DNA of 20,807 nucleotides from an uncultured Oscillospiraceae bacterium (GTDB lineage Bacteria > Bacillota > Clostridia > Oscillospirales > Oscillospiraceae), in assembly GCA_910587205.1 (NCBI GenBank), contig CAJULZ010000042.1, forward strand, positions 1-20,807, read 5' to 3'. Within the stretch, counting starts at the first letter, position 1. Every line of letters starts with the position of its first letter. The translations under genes and the position numbers were made by a program. The notes beneath the pieces were generated by a model. It was not told the DNA's origin. It ran no database searches and was given only the letters and a program-made list of their open reading frames with translations. Of the stretch, positions 7,456-13,515 are shown piece after piece.

Positions 7456-8295
7456 ATGTCCGTTCAGATTATCACAGACAGCACAGCAGATTTCCGCCCG
7501 GAGGACGCGGCGCACAAAAATATCCGGGTTGTCCCGCTGAAGGTGCAGTTTGGGGCGGAGGAATTCCCCGACGTGCTGGATCACGCCGCTTTCTTCCAGA
7601 AGCTGGCGCAGGCCAAGGAGCTGCCCACCACCAGCCAAGCCAGCCCGGACGACTTCCTGCCCTGGTTCCGGCGGGCCAAGGAGGCGGGGGACAGCGTGGT
7701 CTGCCTGCCCATGGCGTCCTCCCTGTCCGGCACCTGCCAGAGCGCTCTCATCGCCAAGGAGCTGTGCGGCGGCGGGGACGTCCACGTGGTGGACTCCACC
7801 CAGACCACCCTGGGCCTGCGCCTCCTGGTGGATCTGGCCTGCCGGCTCCGGGATCAGGGGCTGGACGCCGCCGCCATCGCGAGCGAGCTGGAGCGGGCCA
7901 AGGGCCGGGTGCGCCTGCTTGCCATCGTGGATACGCTGAAATATTTACATAAGGGGGGCCGTCTCCCCGCCGCGGTCTCCATCGCGGGGGAACTGCTGAA
8001 GGTAAAGCCCCTCATCACCCTGCGGAACGGTGAGCTGGGCTTAGTGGGCAAGGGGGTAGGGGCGCGGGGCAGCCTGGCCGCCCTGGTGAAGCTCATGGGG
8101 GAGCGGTTCAGCTATGACCCCCGCCTGCCGGTGTACTACGGTTATACCGCCGATGACACCCTGTGCCAAGGGTTGATGGAGCAAGCCCGGACGGCCTTGG
8201 GGCCCCACCCCTGCGAGGTATACCCGGTGGGGGCGGTGATTGGCACCCACGTGGGGCCGGGTGCGGCGGTGGTCGTCTATCTGGAACGGGAATAG
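7456..8295 (+). CDS. DegV family fatty-acid-binding protein (FakB-type)
   Basis: A 279-aa DegV protein. The family binds a fatty acid and presents it to the kinase FakA for phosphorylation and use in phospholipids. Visible motifs: IITDSTADF (5-13), LPTTSQASPDDF (56-67), the SSLSGTCQSA loop (88-97), VVDSTQTTLG (111-120), LHKGGRLPAA (164-173) and GTHVGPGA (263-270), all at usual places; length is typical. ATG 7456 has GAGGAGGA 7 nt upstream; the longer open frame back to 7360 overlaps marR and is not coding. It shares the promoter of marR. No fakA is in the window, so the kinase must be elsewhere. The lipid carried cannot be told from sequence. Confidence 0.92.
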   Translation: MSVQIITDSTADFRPEDAAHKNIRVVPLKVQFGAEEFPDVLDHAAFFQKLAQAKELPTTSQASPDDFLPWFRRAKEAGDSVVCLPMASSLSGTCQSALIAKELCGGGDVHVVDSTQTTLGLRLLVDLACRLRDQGLDAAAIASELERAKGRVRLLAIVDTLKYLHKGGRLPAAVSIAGELLKVKPLITLRNGELGLVGKGVGARGSLAALVKLMGERFSYDPRLPVYYGYTADDTLCQGLMEQARTALGPHPCEVYPVGAVIGTHVGPGAAVVVYLERE

Positions 8296-8312
8296 TTTTG
8301 TAGTCAACGCAT

Positions 8313-8393
8313 TTCAAAAGCAGTGAAACACCTGTTTTGAAGTGTGCGGCGTAAAATGCCGCAGGGGCCGCGGGCGCGGCCCCAAATTTTTTT
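8313..8393 (+). terminator. Three tandem hairpins ending in the degV terminator
   Basis: Hairpin A: TTCAAAA-CAG (8313-8323, one bulged G) with CTGTTTTGAA (8332-8341). Hairpin B: TGCGGC/GCCGCA (8345-8363). Hairpin C: GGGGCCGC/GCGGCCCC (8364-8383), loop GGGC, then AAA and seven T (8387-8393). C is a proper intrinsic terminator; A and B may protect the 3' end. Confidence 0.8.
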
Positions 8394-8403
8394 GCCCTGC
8401 CCC

Positions 8404-8432
8404 TTGACAACGGCATTCTGATGAGTTAATAT
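8404..8432 (+). promoter_or_regulatory. Promoter of the ArsR-family metal sensor gene
   Basis: TTGACA (8404-8409), 17-bp spacer, TAATAT (8427-8432). Its -10 box abuts a typical ArsR/SmtB operator. Confidence 0.85.
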
Positions 8433-8450
8433 ATGAGCAGTTGTTCATAT
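8431..8450 (+). promoter_or_regulatory. ArsR/SmtB-type operator
   Basis: The 20-bp inverted repeat ATATGAGCAGTTGTTCATAT pairs in 8 of 10 positions and matches the known SmtB/CzrA form (ATATGAaca...tgtTCATAT). It overlaps the -10 box and start point of the sensor gene, where bound repressor would block RNA polymerase. Confidence 0.82.
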
Positions 8451-8476
8451 GATCAACAAATGAGAGGAGGGCGCCT

Positions 8477-8839
8477 ATGGCCGACCACAACGACGTGGAG
8501 CGCTGCGGCTTTCTGTTCGTCCACCAGCAGGCGGTGGACGAGGTGTTGGGGGGGATGCCGGACGACGAAACGCTGTACGACCTGGCGGAGCTGTTCAAGG
8601 TGTTTGGGGACTCCACCCGGATCAAGATCCTGTACGCCCTGTTTGAGGCGGAGCTGTGCGTGTGCGACATCTCCAAGCTGCTGGGTCTCACCCAGTCGGC
8701 GGTATCCCACCAGCTCCGGGTGCTGAAAAGCAGCCGCCTGGTGAAATTCCGGCGGGACGGCAAGACGGTGTTCTACTCCCTGGCGGACGACCACGTGCGC
8801 AAGATCATCGCCCAGGGGATGGAGCATGTCAGCGAGTGA
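8477..8839 (+). CDS. ArsR/SmtB-family metal-sensing repressor (CadC/SmtB-like)
   Basis: A 120-aa winged-helix repressor released from DNA by metal. The helix-turn-helix is ISKLLGLTQSAVSHQLRVLKSSRLVK with wing RRDGKTVFYSL. It shows ligands of both known zinc/cadmium sites: alpha-3N type, Cys61 and Cys63 in ELCVCD plus Cys10 in the N-terminal arm, as in CadC; and alpha-5 type, Asp104, His106, His117 and Glu120 in SLADDHVRKIIAQGMEHVSE, the same spacing as SmtB. This predicts response to Cd/Pb and Zn. ATG 8477 has GAGGAGG upstream. Its own operator sits on the promoter, and HMA, methyltransferase and ATPase genes follow. Family and metal sites are clear; the preferred metal is inferred. Confidence 0.93.
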   Translation: MADHNDVERCGFLFVHQQAVDEVLGGMPDDETLYDLAELFKVFGDSTRIKILYALFEAELCVCDISKLLGLTQSAVSHQLRVLKSSRLVKFRRDGKTVFYSLADDHVRKIIAQGMEHVSE

Positions 8840-8851
8840 ACGAAGGGCTTT

Positions 8852-8879
8852 GTTCCTTTTTCTTGAAAGAAAAAGGAAC
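8852..8879 (+). repeat. 28-nt AT-rich palindrome after the arsR stop
   Basis: A 13-bp stem beginning GTTCCTTTTTCTT, with GA at the centre, 12 nt after the sensor-gene stop. Nearly identical to 17123-17150. No T run follows, so it is not a classical intrinsic terminator. Confidence 0.8.
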
Positions 8880-8930
8880 CGAAAAAGAACTTCAATACGC
8901 TGACCACCCGATAGGATAACTGTCCCATTT

Positions 8931-8959
8931 TTTCACGACAACCGCCCTTACACTATAAT
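8931..8959 (+). promoter_or_regulatory. Possible promoter of the HMA-methyltransferase-ATPase operon
   Basis: A perfect TATAAT at 8954-8959 with a poor -35 (TTTCAC, 8931-8936) at 17-bp spacing. Transcription would start near 8966, inside the first 32-bp palindrome. The weak -35 suggests low or assisted activity. Confidence 0.55.
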
Positions 8960-8964
8960 TAACA

Positions 8965-8996
8965 TGCAAAAAATATGATATATCATATTTTTTGCA
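8965..8996. repeat. Perfect 32-bp palindrome I at the predicted transcription start
   Basis: All 16 pairs match; the left half is TGCAAAAAATATGATA. It begins 5 bp after the TATAAT box, so it would either be an operator over the start point or form a hairpin at the very 5' end of the message. Confidence 0.85.
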
Positions 8997-9077
8997 GGAT
9001 TTTAGGGTTGGACTGTGGCCGACGTAGTATTCTATCTTACCTCCATGGTGGAAACGAGTTAAAAATTTCTTTTTTCG

Positions 9078-9109
9078 CTTCCTTTTTTCTTTATAAAGAA
9101 AAAAGGAAG
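9078..9109. repeat. Perfect 32-bp palindrome II before the HMA gene
   Basis: All 16 pairs match; the left half is CTTCCTTTTTTCTTTA. Same style as 8852-8879 and 17123-17150 (TTCC, a T run, CT, and the complement). It ends 37 bp before the HMA start codon. Confidence 0.85.
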
Positions 9110-9146
9110 GATCTTAAGGACCTTAACAATGAAAGGATGCATGATC

Positions 9147-9359
9147 ATGAAAAAGACCTTCAAGCTCATCGACCTGGACTGCGCCAACTGCGCGGCGAAG
9201 ATGGAGGCGGCCATTCAGAAGCTCCCCGGTGTCACCGGCGCTACCGTCAGCTTTCTCACCCAGAAGATGACCATTGAGGCGGACGACGTGGACGCGGTGA
9301 TGAAGGACGTGGTAAAAGTCTGCCGCAAGGTGGAGCCCGACTGCGAAATCGTGCTGTGA
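9147..9359 (+). CDS. Stand-alone HMA-domain metal-binding protein
   Basis: A 70-aa heavy-metal-associated domain protein with the beta-alpha-beta-beta-alpha-beta pattern and the metal-binding loop LDCANCAAKME (Cys11 and Cys14), then LPGVTGATVSFLTQKMTIEAD. ATG 9147 is preferred because AAAGGA lies 9 nt upstream; ATGs at 9129 and 9141 are in frame but badly spaced. The efflux ATPase downstream has no HMA domain of its own, so this protein probably acts in trans as its detached metal-binding domain or chaperone. The last four bases overlap the methyltransferase start (GTGA). A copper chaperone role is possible, but the ATPase type points to zinc/cadmium/lead. Confidence 0.9.
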   Translation: MKKTFKLIDLDCANCAAKMEAAIQKLPGVTGATVSFLTQKMTIEADDVDAVMKDVVKVCRKVEPDCEIVL

Positions 9360-9964
9360 GCACGTTCTGGGACCGCTGGGCCTGGCTCTACGACCTGGTG
9401 GAGCGGAGCAACCGCGGGGTGAACGCCGCCGCCGCGAAGCGGGTGGGAGAGCTGATCCCCAATCAAGCCCGCGTGCTGGACTGTGCCGCCGGGACGGGGG
9501 AGTTTACCCTGGCGGCGGCAAAAAACGCGGCCTCGGTGCTGTGCACCGATCTGTCGGAGCCCATGCTGGCCCGGGCGCGGAAAAAGGCGGGGAGGCGGGG
9601 GCTTTCCAACGTGGAATTTGCCCGCAGGGATATCACCGCCCTGCCTGACCCGGACGGGGCGTTTGACGCGGTGATCGCCGCCAATGTTCTCCACCTGCTG
9701 CGGTCGCCGGAGATTGCGGTGCGGGAGCTGTGGCGGGTGGCCGCCCCGGGCGGGCGGCTCATCTTACCCACTTACCTACAGGGGAAGATAGGCGCGGCCT
9801 ACGGCACCATGATTAAAATTTACCAGGGGGTGGGCTTCCACTACGAGCACGCCTTCACCCCCGCGACCTACCGGGCTTTTTTGGAGGGGCTGGCCTTGGC
9901 CCCGGTGTCCCTGGAGGTCATCCCCGGCCATGTGCCCGAGGGGATCGCTGTATTGCAAAAGTAG
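9356..9964 (+). CDS. Class I SAM-dependent methyltransferase in the metal-efflux operon
   Basis: A 202-aa methyltransferase of the Methyltransf_11/UbiE-like kind. Motif I is VLDCAAGTGEFTL (40-52), the acidic end of strand 2 is CTDLSEPMLARA (63-74), then RRDITALPDPDGAFDAVIAANVLHLL and RVAAPGGRLILP. GTG 9356 overlaps the HMA stop in GTGA, so it is probably made by translational coupling. No Cys pairs like those of arsenite methyltransferases are seen, so an ArsM role is unlikely. Its substrate is unknown: a metal complex, a small thiol, or a lipid/quinone are all open. The tight coupling inside a metal operon is the main clue. Fold certain, function not. Confidence 0.87.
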   Translation: MSTFWDRWAWLYDLVERSNRGVNAAAAKRVGELIPNQARVLDCAAGTGEFTLAAAKNAASVLCTDLSEPMLARARKKAGRRGLSNVEFARRDITALPDPDGAFDAVIAANVLHLLRSPEIAVRELWRVAAPGGRLILPTYLQGKIGAAYGTMIKIYQGVGFHYEHAFTPATYRAFLEGLALAPVSLEVIPGHVPEGIAVLQK

Positions 9965-10034
9965 GGGCGGACATTGTCCGCCCCCGGCCGCCGGCGCGCG
10001 GCCTGTCATTCTGTGGGCAGATGATATCTGCCCC
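9964..10034 (+). repeat. Three tandem hairpins between methyltransferase and ATPase genes
   Basis: Hairpin 1: GGGGCGGAC/GTCCGCCCC (9964-9984, loop ATT), starting on the last base of the stop codon. Hairpin 2: GGCCGC/GCGGCC (9986-10003). Hairpin 3: GGGCAGAT/ATCTGCCC (10015-10033). None has a T tail. They fill the 90-bp gap before the ATPase start. Confidence 0.75.
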
Positions 10035-10054
10035 TGGGAAATGAGGGGTATCCT

Positions 10055-12040
10055 GTGACCAGAAAGCAAAAAAAGACACTCATCCGTATTATTGTGGCAG
10101 CGGCGCTGCTGTTGTTCTGCGCGCTGTGCCCCACGCCCATCTACCTGTCCGAGACTACGGTGCTGGACGTGGCGGTGGTCGCATCGTGGCCGCCTTCGCC
10201 GCGTTTTTTCGGCGTGGGTGTTGTGCCGGCTGAACTGACCGGCATTGGACAGGAGATGACATTCTATTTCCTCAACCGCCTTTACCTCTATCTCCTGGCC
10301 TATCTCATCATCGGCTGGGACATCCTGTGGAAGGCCGTGCGCAACATCGGCCACGGCCAGGTGTTTGACGAGAACTTCCTCATGTGCGTAGCCACCGTGG
10401 GCGCGCTGGTACTGGGCGAATACTCTGAGGCCGTGGGCGTCATGCTGTTCTACCAGGTGGGCGAGCTGTTCCAGAATTACGCCGTGGGCAAATCCCGGAA
10501 GTCCATCGCCCAGCTCATGGACATCCGCCCCGACGTGGCCAACGTGGAGCGGGACGGGCAGATCCTTGCGGTAGACCCCGACGAAGTGGCGGTGGGCGAA
10601 ATCATCGTCATCCGCCCCGGCGAGAAAATCCCCCTGGACGGCGTGGTCATTGAGGGCGGCTCCTCCCTGAACACCGCCGCCCTCACCGGGGAATCCGCTC
10701 CCCGGGACGTGGCCGTGGGCGGGGAGCTGCTCAGCGGCTGCGTCAATATCACGGGGCTGCTGAAGGCCCGTGTCACCAGGGAATTCGGCCAATCCACCGT
10801 GGCGAAAATTCTGGATCTGGTGGAGAACGCCTCGTCCAAAAAGGCCCAGGCGGAGAACTTCATCACCAGGTTTGCCCGGTACTATACCCCCGCCGTGGTG
10901 TTTGCCGCCCTGGCGCTGGCGGTGCTCCCCTCCCTGTTCACCGGGGACTGGGCCGTCTGGGTGCACCGGGCCCTCACCTTCCTGGTCATCTCCTGCCCCT
11001 GCGCCCTGGTCATCTCCATCCCCCTGTCCTTCTTCGGCGGCATCGGCGGCGCCTCCGCTCAGGGCATTCTGGTCAAGGGCGGCAACTACCTGGAGCTGCT
11101 GGCCAAAACCGAGACCGTGGTGTTTGACAAGACCGGCACCCTCACCCAGGGCGTGTTTGAGGTGTCGGCGCTGAACCCCGCCCCCGGCGTGACGGAGCAC
11201 GAGCTGCTGGAGGCCGCCGCCCTGGCGGAGCGGCACTCCGGCCACCCCATCGCCCAATCTCTGCGGCGGGCCCTGGGCGGCGACGTCGACCCGGACCGGG
11301 TGACGGACGTGCAGGAGATCCCCGGCCACGGCGTGTCGGCCCTGGTGGACGGGAATCGGGTGCTGGCAGGCAACGAAAAGCTGATGCGCCGGGAGGGTGT
11401 GGCCTTTCGGCCCTGCGGGGACATGGGCACCATCGTCCACGTGGCCCGAGATGGGAACTACTTGGGCTGCGCCGTAATTGCCGACCAGGTCAAGCCCACC
11501 GCCCCCGCGGCCATCCGGTCATTGAAGCAGCGGGGCATCCGCACGGTGATGCTCACCGGGGACAGCCAGACGGTGGGCGAGGCCGTGGCCGCCCAGCTGG
11601 GGCTGGACGAGGTGCACGCCCAGCTTCTGCCCGCAGATAAGGTAAACCGCCTGGAAGACCTGCTGGGCCGCAAGAGCGCCAAGGGCGTGCTGGCCTACGT
11701 GGGCGATGGGGTGAACGACGCGCCGGTGCTCTCCCGGGCGGACGTGGGCATTGCCATGGGGGCCATGGGCTCGGACGCCGCCATCGAGGCCGCCGACGTG
11801 GTGCTCATGGACGACGACCCAGCCAAGCTGTCCTGCGCCATGGACATCGCCCACAAGTGCCTGTGCATCGTAAAGCAGAACATTGGGTTCGCCCTGGGGG
11901 TGAAGGGGCTGTGCCTCATCCTGGGCGCCTTCGGCATGGCCTCCATGTGGGAGGCGGTATTTGCCGACGTGGGCGTGGCGGTGATCGCCATTTTGAACGC
12001 CACCCGAATGCTGAAAACAAATGCGTCCAAGCCGTCGTGA
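10055..12040 (+). CDS. cadA: Heavy-metal P1B-type ATPase (Zn/Cd/Pb exporter, CadA/ZntA class)
   Basis: A 661-aa inner-membrane pump that exports divalent soft metals using ATP. Seen in order: TGES actuator loop (211-214), membrane CPC (314-316), phosphorylated Asp358 in DKTGT, the His-Pro pair at 397-398 in SGHPIA, TGDS, GDGVND (550-555), and the last-helix FADVGVAVIAILNATR with Asp638, which with MGAMGSDAAIEAADVVLMDD marks the PIB-2 (Zn/Cd/Pb) rather than copper class. No N-terminal HMA domain; that part is encoded separately upstream. Residues about 28-70, between the first two membrane helices, look like an unusual extra segment. GTG 10055 has GAGGGG upstream. Pump class is firm; the metal is inferred. 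Confidence 0.93.
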   Translation: MTRKQKKTLIRIIVAAALLLFCALCPTPIYLSETTVLDVAVVASWPPSPRFFGVGVVPAELTGIGQEMTFYFLNRLYLYLLAYLIIGWDILWKAVRNIGHGQVFDENFLMCVATVGALVLGEYSEAVGVMLFYQVGELFQNYAVGKSRKSIAQLMDIRPDVANVERDGQILAVDPDEVAVGEIIVIRPGEKIPLDGVVIEGGSSLNTAALTGESAPRDVAVGGELLSGCVNITGLLKARVTREFGQSTVAKILDLVENASSKKAQAENFITRFARYYTPAVVFAALALAVLPSLFTGDWAVWVHRALTFLVISCPCALVISIPLSFFGGIGGASAQGILVKGGNYLELLAKTETVVFDKTGTLTQGVFEVSALNPAPGVTEHELLEAAALAERHSGHPIAQSLRRALGGDVDPDRVTDVQEIPGHGVSALVDGNRVLAGNEKLMRREGVAFRPCGDMGTIVHVARDGNYLGCAVIADQVKPTAPAAIRSLKQRGIRTVMLTGDSQTVGEAVAAQLGLDEVHAQLLPADKVNRLEDLLGRKSAKGVLAYVGDGVNDAPVLSRADVGIAMGAMGSDAAIEAADVVLMDDDPAKLSCAMDIAHKCLCIVKQNIGFALGVKGLCLILGAFGMASMWEAVFADVGVAVIAILNATRMLKTNASKPS

Positions 12041-12059
12041 GCAGCAGGCTAACTCCGCA

Positions 12060-12102
12060 GCGCAGGGGCCCAGCGCCGCATAGCGGCGCTGGGCCCCTGC
12101 GC
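12060..12102 (+). terminator. 20-bp GC hairpin after the ATPase gene
   Basis: A perfect 20-bp stem (12060-12079 with 12083-12102, loop ATA) 20 nt after the stop. No T run follows, so it is a strong hairpin rather than a textbook intrinsic terminator; it probably marks the operon end. Confidence 0.7.
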
Positions 12103-12164
12103 GTGACAGTGCGAAGCCGTGCGCCGTCCGCGCCTAAAAAATTTTTGATTTTTTCAAAAAACCC

Positions 12165-12193
12165 TTTACAAACGGATGGAACTGTGATAGTAT
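12165..12193 (+). promoter_or_regulatory. perR promoter
   Basis: TTTACA (12165-12170), 17-bp spacer, TAGTAT (12188-12193). An A/T-tract stretch at about 12135-12162 directly upstream looks like an UP element. Confidence 0.78.
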
Positions 12194-12195
12194 CC

Positions 12196-12218
12196 TTAAC
12201 AGGAATTATTCTTGTTAA
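12196..12218 (+). promoter_or_regulatory. PerR-box-like operator
   Basis: A 23-bp near-perfect palindrome, TTAACA at one end and TGTTAA at the other, with core GAATTATTC; only one base pair besides the centre mismatches. It lies 2 bp after the -10 box, over the start point, and its AAT-T-ATT core resembles the PerR 7-1-7 box. Autorepression by PerR is the likely meaning. Confidence 0.68.
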
Positions 12219-12247
12219 TATTCCTGATACCGGAAGGGTTTGTTGCT

Positions 12248-12658
12248 ATGGCTATTGTCCGACAGAGCAAAAAAAGGGACGCCATGCTGGCCTTTTTGCG
12301 TACCACGACGCGCCACCCCTCCGCCGACCAGGTCTACCGGCGGCTCAAGCCGGAATACCCTGACCTGAGCCTGGCCACCGTCTACCGCAACCTGGGCCAG
12401 CTGTGCGAGCAGGGCCTGATCAAGCGGGTGGGCACAGTGGACGGCCAGGAGCGCTATGACGGCGAGGTGCGGCCCCATTCCCACTTTATTTGCAACCGCT
12501 GCGGCTCCATCCTGGACCTGCCCTGGGTTTCGCCGGGGGAGGATTGGGCGGGGCAGCTCAGCGTGCAATATGGGTTCCGGGCGGAAAGCCTTGAATCCAT
12601 TGTCCGCGGCCTGTGCAAAGACTGCAAAGATTTTAACATTGGAGGAAAAAAGTCATGA
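12248..12658 (+). CDS. perR: Peroxide-sensing Fur-family repressor PerR
   Basis: A 136-aa Fur-family repressor. The helix-turn-helix lies around LSLATVYRNLGQLCEQGLIKR. The regulatory metal ligands keep the spacing of B. subtilis PerR exactly: His23, Asp71, His77, His79 and Asp90 (equivalent to His37, Asp85, His91, His93, Asp104). Asp rather than Glu at the last position is the PerR hallmark for peroxide sensing. Structural zinc ligands are Cys82/Cys85 and Cys123/Cys126. ATG 12248 follows GGAAGGG; an in-frame ATG at 12212 lies inside the operator. The stop overlaps the reverse rubrerythrin start (ATGA). It should repress itself and the peroxide-reducing genes downstream until oxidised. Confidence 0.93.
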   Translation: MAIVRQSKKRDAMLAFLRTTTRHPSADQVYRRLKPEYPDLSLATVYRNLGQLCEQGLIKRVGTVDGQERYDGEVRPHSHFICNRCGSILDLPWVSPGEDWAGQLSVQYGFRAESLESIVRGLCKDCKDFNIGGKKS

Positions 12659-13242
12659 AAAAATGGATCTGCCCTGTGTGCGGCTACGTCTACGAAGGCG
12701 AGAACCCCCCCGCCGAGTGCCCCGTGTGCCATGTGTCCGGCTCCAAGTTCACGCTCCAGGAGGGCGAGATGAAGCTGGCTGCCGAGCATGAATACGGCAT
12801 CTATGCCAAGACCGTGAAGAACAACCCCGACATCAGCGACGAGGATAAGAAGTACATCCTGGAGCAGCTGATGGCCAACTTCAACGGCGAGTGCGGCGAG
12901 GTGGGTATGTACCTTTGCATGGCCCGGATTGCCGCCCGCGAGGGGTATCCCGAGGTCGCCCTGTACTGGGAGAAGGCCGCCTATGAGGAGGCCGAGCACG
13001 CCGCCAAGTTCGCGGAGCTGCTGGGCGAGGAGCTGGAGCCCAACATGAAGGCCGACACCAAGAAGAACCTGGCCTGGCGGGTGGACTGCGAGTTCGGCGC
13101 CACCCAGGGCAAGTTCGACCTGGCCGCCTGCGCCAAGAAGAACGGCCTGGATGCCATCCACGACACCGTCCACGAGATGGCCCGGGACGAGGCCCGCCAC
13201 GGTCGCGCCCTGAAGGGCCTGCTGGAGCGCTACTTCAAGTAA
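12655..13242 (+). CDS. Reverse rubrerythrin (N-terminal rubredoxin + ferritin-like diiron domain)
   Basis: A 195-aa peroxide reductase of anaerobes. Residues 1-35 form a rubredoxin-like iron site (Cys6, Cys9, Cys22, Cys25 in CPVCGYVYEG and ECPVCH). Residues 40-195 are a four-helix diiron domain, with Glu79, Glu112, His115, Glu146, Glu179 and His182 in two ExxH motifs (EEAEH, DEARH). The domain order is the reverse of classical rubrerythrin, as in clostridial revRbr, which reduces H2O2 and O2 in the cytoplasm with electrons from NADH via rubredoxin. ATG 12655 overlaps the perR stop and has GGAGG upstream. A rubredoxin gene follows, the likely electron donor. Confidence 0.94.
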   Translation: MKKWICPVCGYVYEGENPPAECPVCHVSGSKFTLQEGEMKLAAEHEYGIYAKTVKNNPDISDEDKKYILEQLMANFNGECGEVGMYLCMARIAAREGYPEVALYWEKAAYEEAEHAAKFAELLGEELEPNMKADTKKNLAWRVDCEFGATQGKFDLAACAKKNGLDAIHDTVHEMARDEARHGRALKGLLERYFK

Positions 13243-13291
13243 TCCGCCCGCAGCAAAGCCCGGCGAGGGCTGTTCAAGCAAGGCACACCCG

Positions 13292-13326
13292 GGCTTCCCG
13301 CCCGTCCGGGCGGGAAGCCTCTTTAT
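13292..13326 (+). terminator. Hairpin with weak T tail after reverse rubrerythrin gene
   Basis: GGCTTCCCGCCC pairs with GGGCGGGAAGCC (13292-13319, loop GTCC), then TCTTTATCTT. The broken T run suggests partial termination, allowing some read-through into the rubredoxin gene. Confidence 0.7.
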
Positions 13327-13349
13327 CTTACGCAAGGAGGAGCATATAA

Positions 13350-13505
13350 ATGGACAAGTACGTCTGCCCCTGCGGCTACGTCTACGACCCCGCGGTGGGC
13401 GATCCCGACAACGGCGTCGCCCCCGGCACCCCTTGGGAGCAGGTCCCGGAGGACTGGGTCTGCCCTGTCTGCGGGCTGGGCAAGGATGTGTTCGAACAGG
13501 AGTAA
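13350..13505 (+). CDS. Rubredoxin, 51 aa, with a CxC first iron motif
   Basis: A small cytoplasmic iron-sulfur electron carrier. It reads MDKYVCPCGYVYDPAVGDPD, then NGVAPGTPWEQVPEDW and VCPVCGLGKDVFEQE, clearly rubredoxin. The usual first motif is Cys-x-x-Cys-Gly-Tyr; here it is Cys6-Pro-Cys8-Gly, one residue shorter, while the second pair Cys38/Cys41 is normal. ATG 13350 follows AAGGAGGAG. Position behind perR and reverse rubrerythrin suggests it passes electrons to that enzyme. A plain frameshift or base-calling slip is unlikely because the change is in frame and both sides stay conserved. Confidence 0.92.
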   Translation: MDKYVCPCGYVYDPAVGDPDNGVAPGTPWEQVPEDWVCPVCGLGKDVFEQE

Positions 13506-13515
13506 GCGGAACCGG

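Larger units (their letters stand above)
8840..9146 (+). other. 307-bp AT-rich leader region before the HMA gene, no gene seen
   Basis: Between the sensor gene and the HMA gene lie three palindromes (8852-8879, 8965-8996, 9078-9109), a TATAAT box and no convincing coding frame; a frame opening at 8975 runs into the HMA gene in another register and has no family likeness. The stretch is much richer in A and T than its surroundings. Confidence 0.7.

Noticed and set aside
8975..9277. A 100-codon frame starting inside palindrome I
   Set aside because: It runs through palindrome II and into the HMA gene in another frame, with no ribosome site or recognisable motif.
9356..9964. Arsenite methyltransferase (ArsM) identity for the methyltransferase
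   Set aside because: The conserved arsenic-binding Cys residues are absent, and the pump is of the PIB-2 type rather than an arsenite exporter.
9776..11440. A 554-codon open frame on the minus strand opposite the methyltransferase and ATPase genes
   Set aside because: It is an antisense shadow of clearly conserved ATPase sequence, with His/Gly/Gln-rich composition and no motif or ribosome site.
12060..12102. Attachment site or IS end at the 20-bp inverted repeat after the ATPase gene
   Set aside because: It is a single hairpin with a 3-nt loop, with no transposase, flanking duplication or second copy; operon-end structure is simpler.
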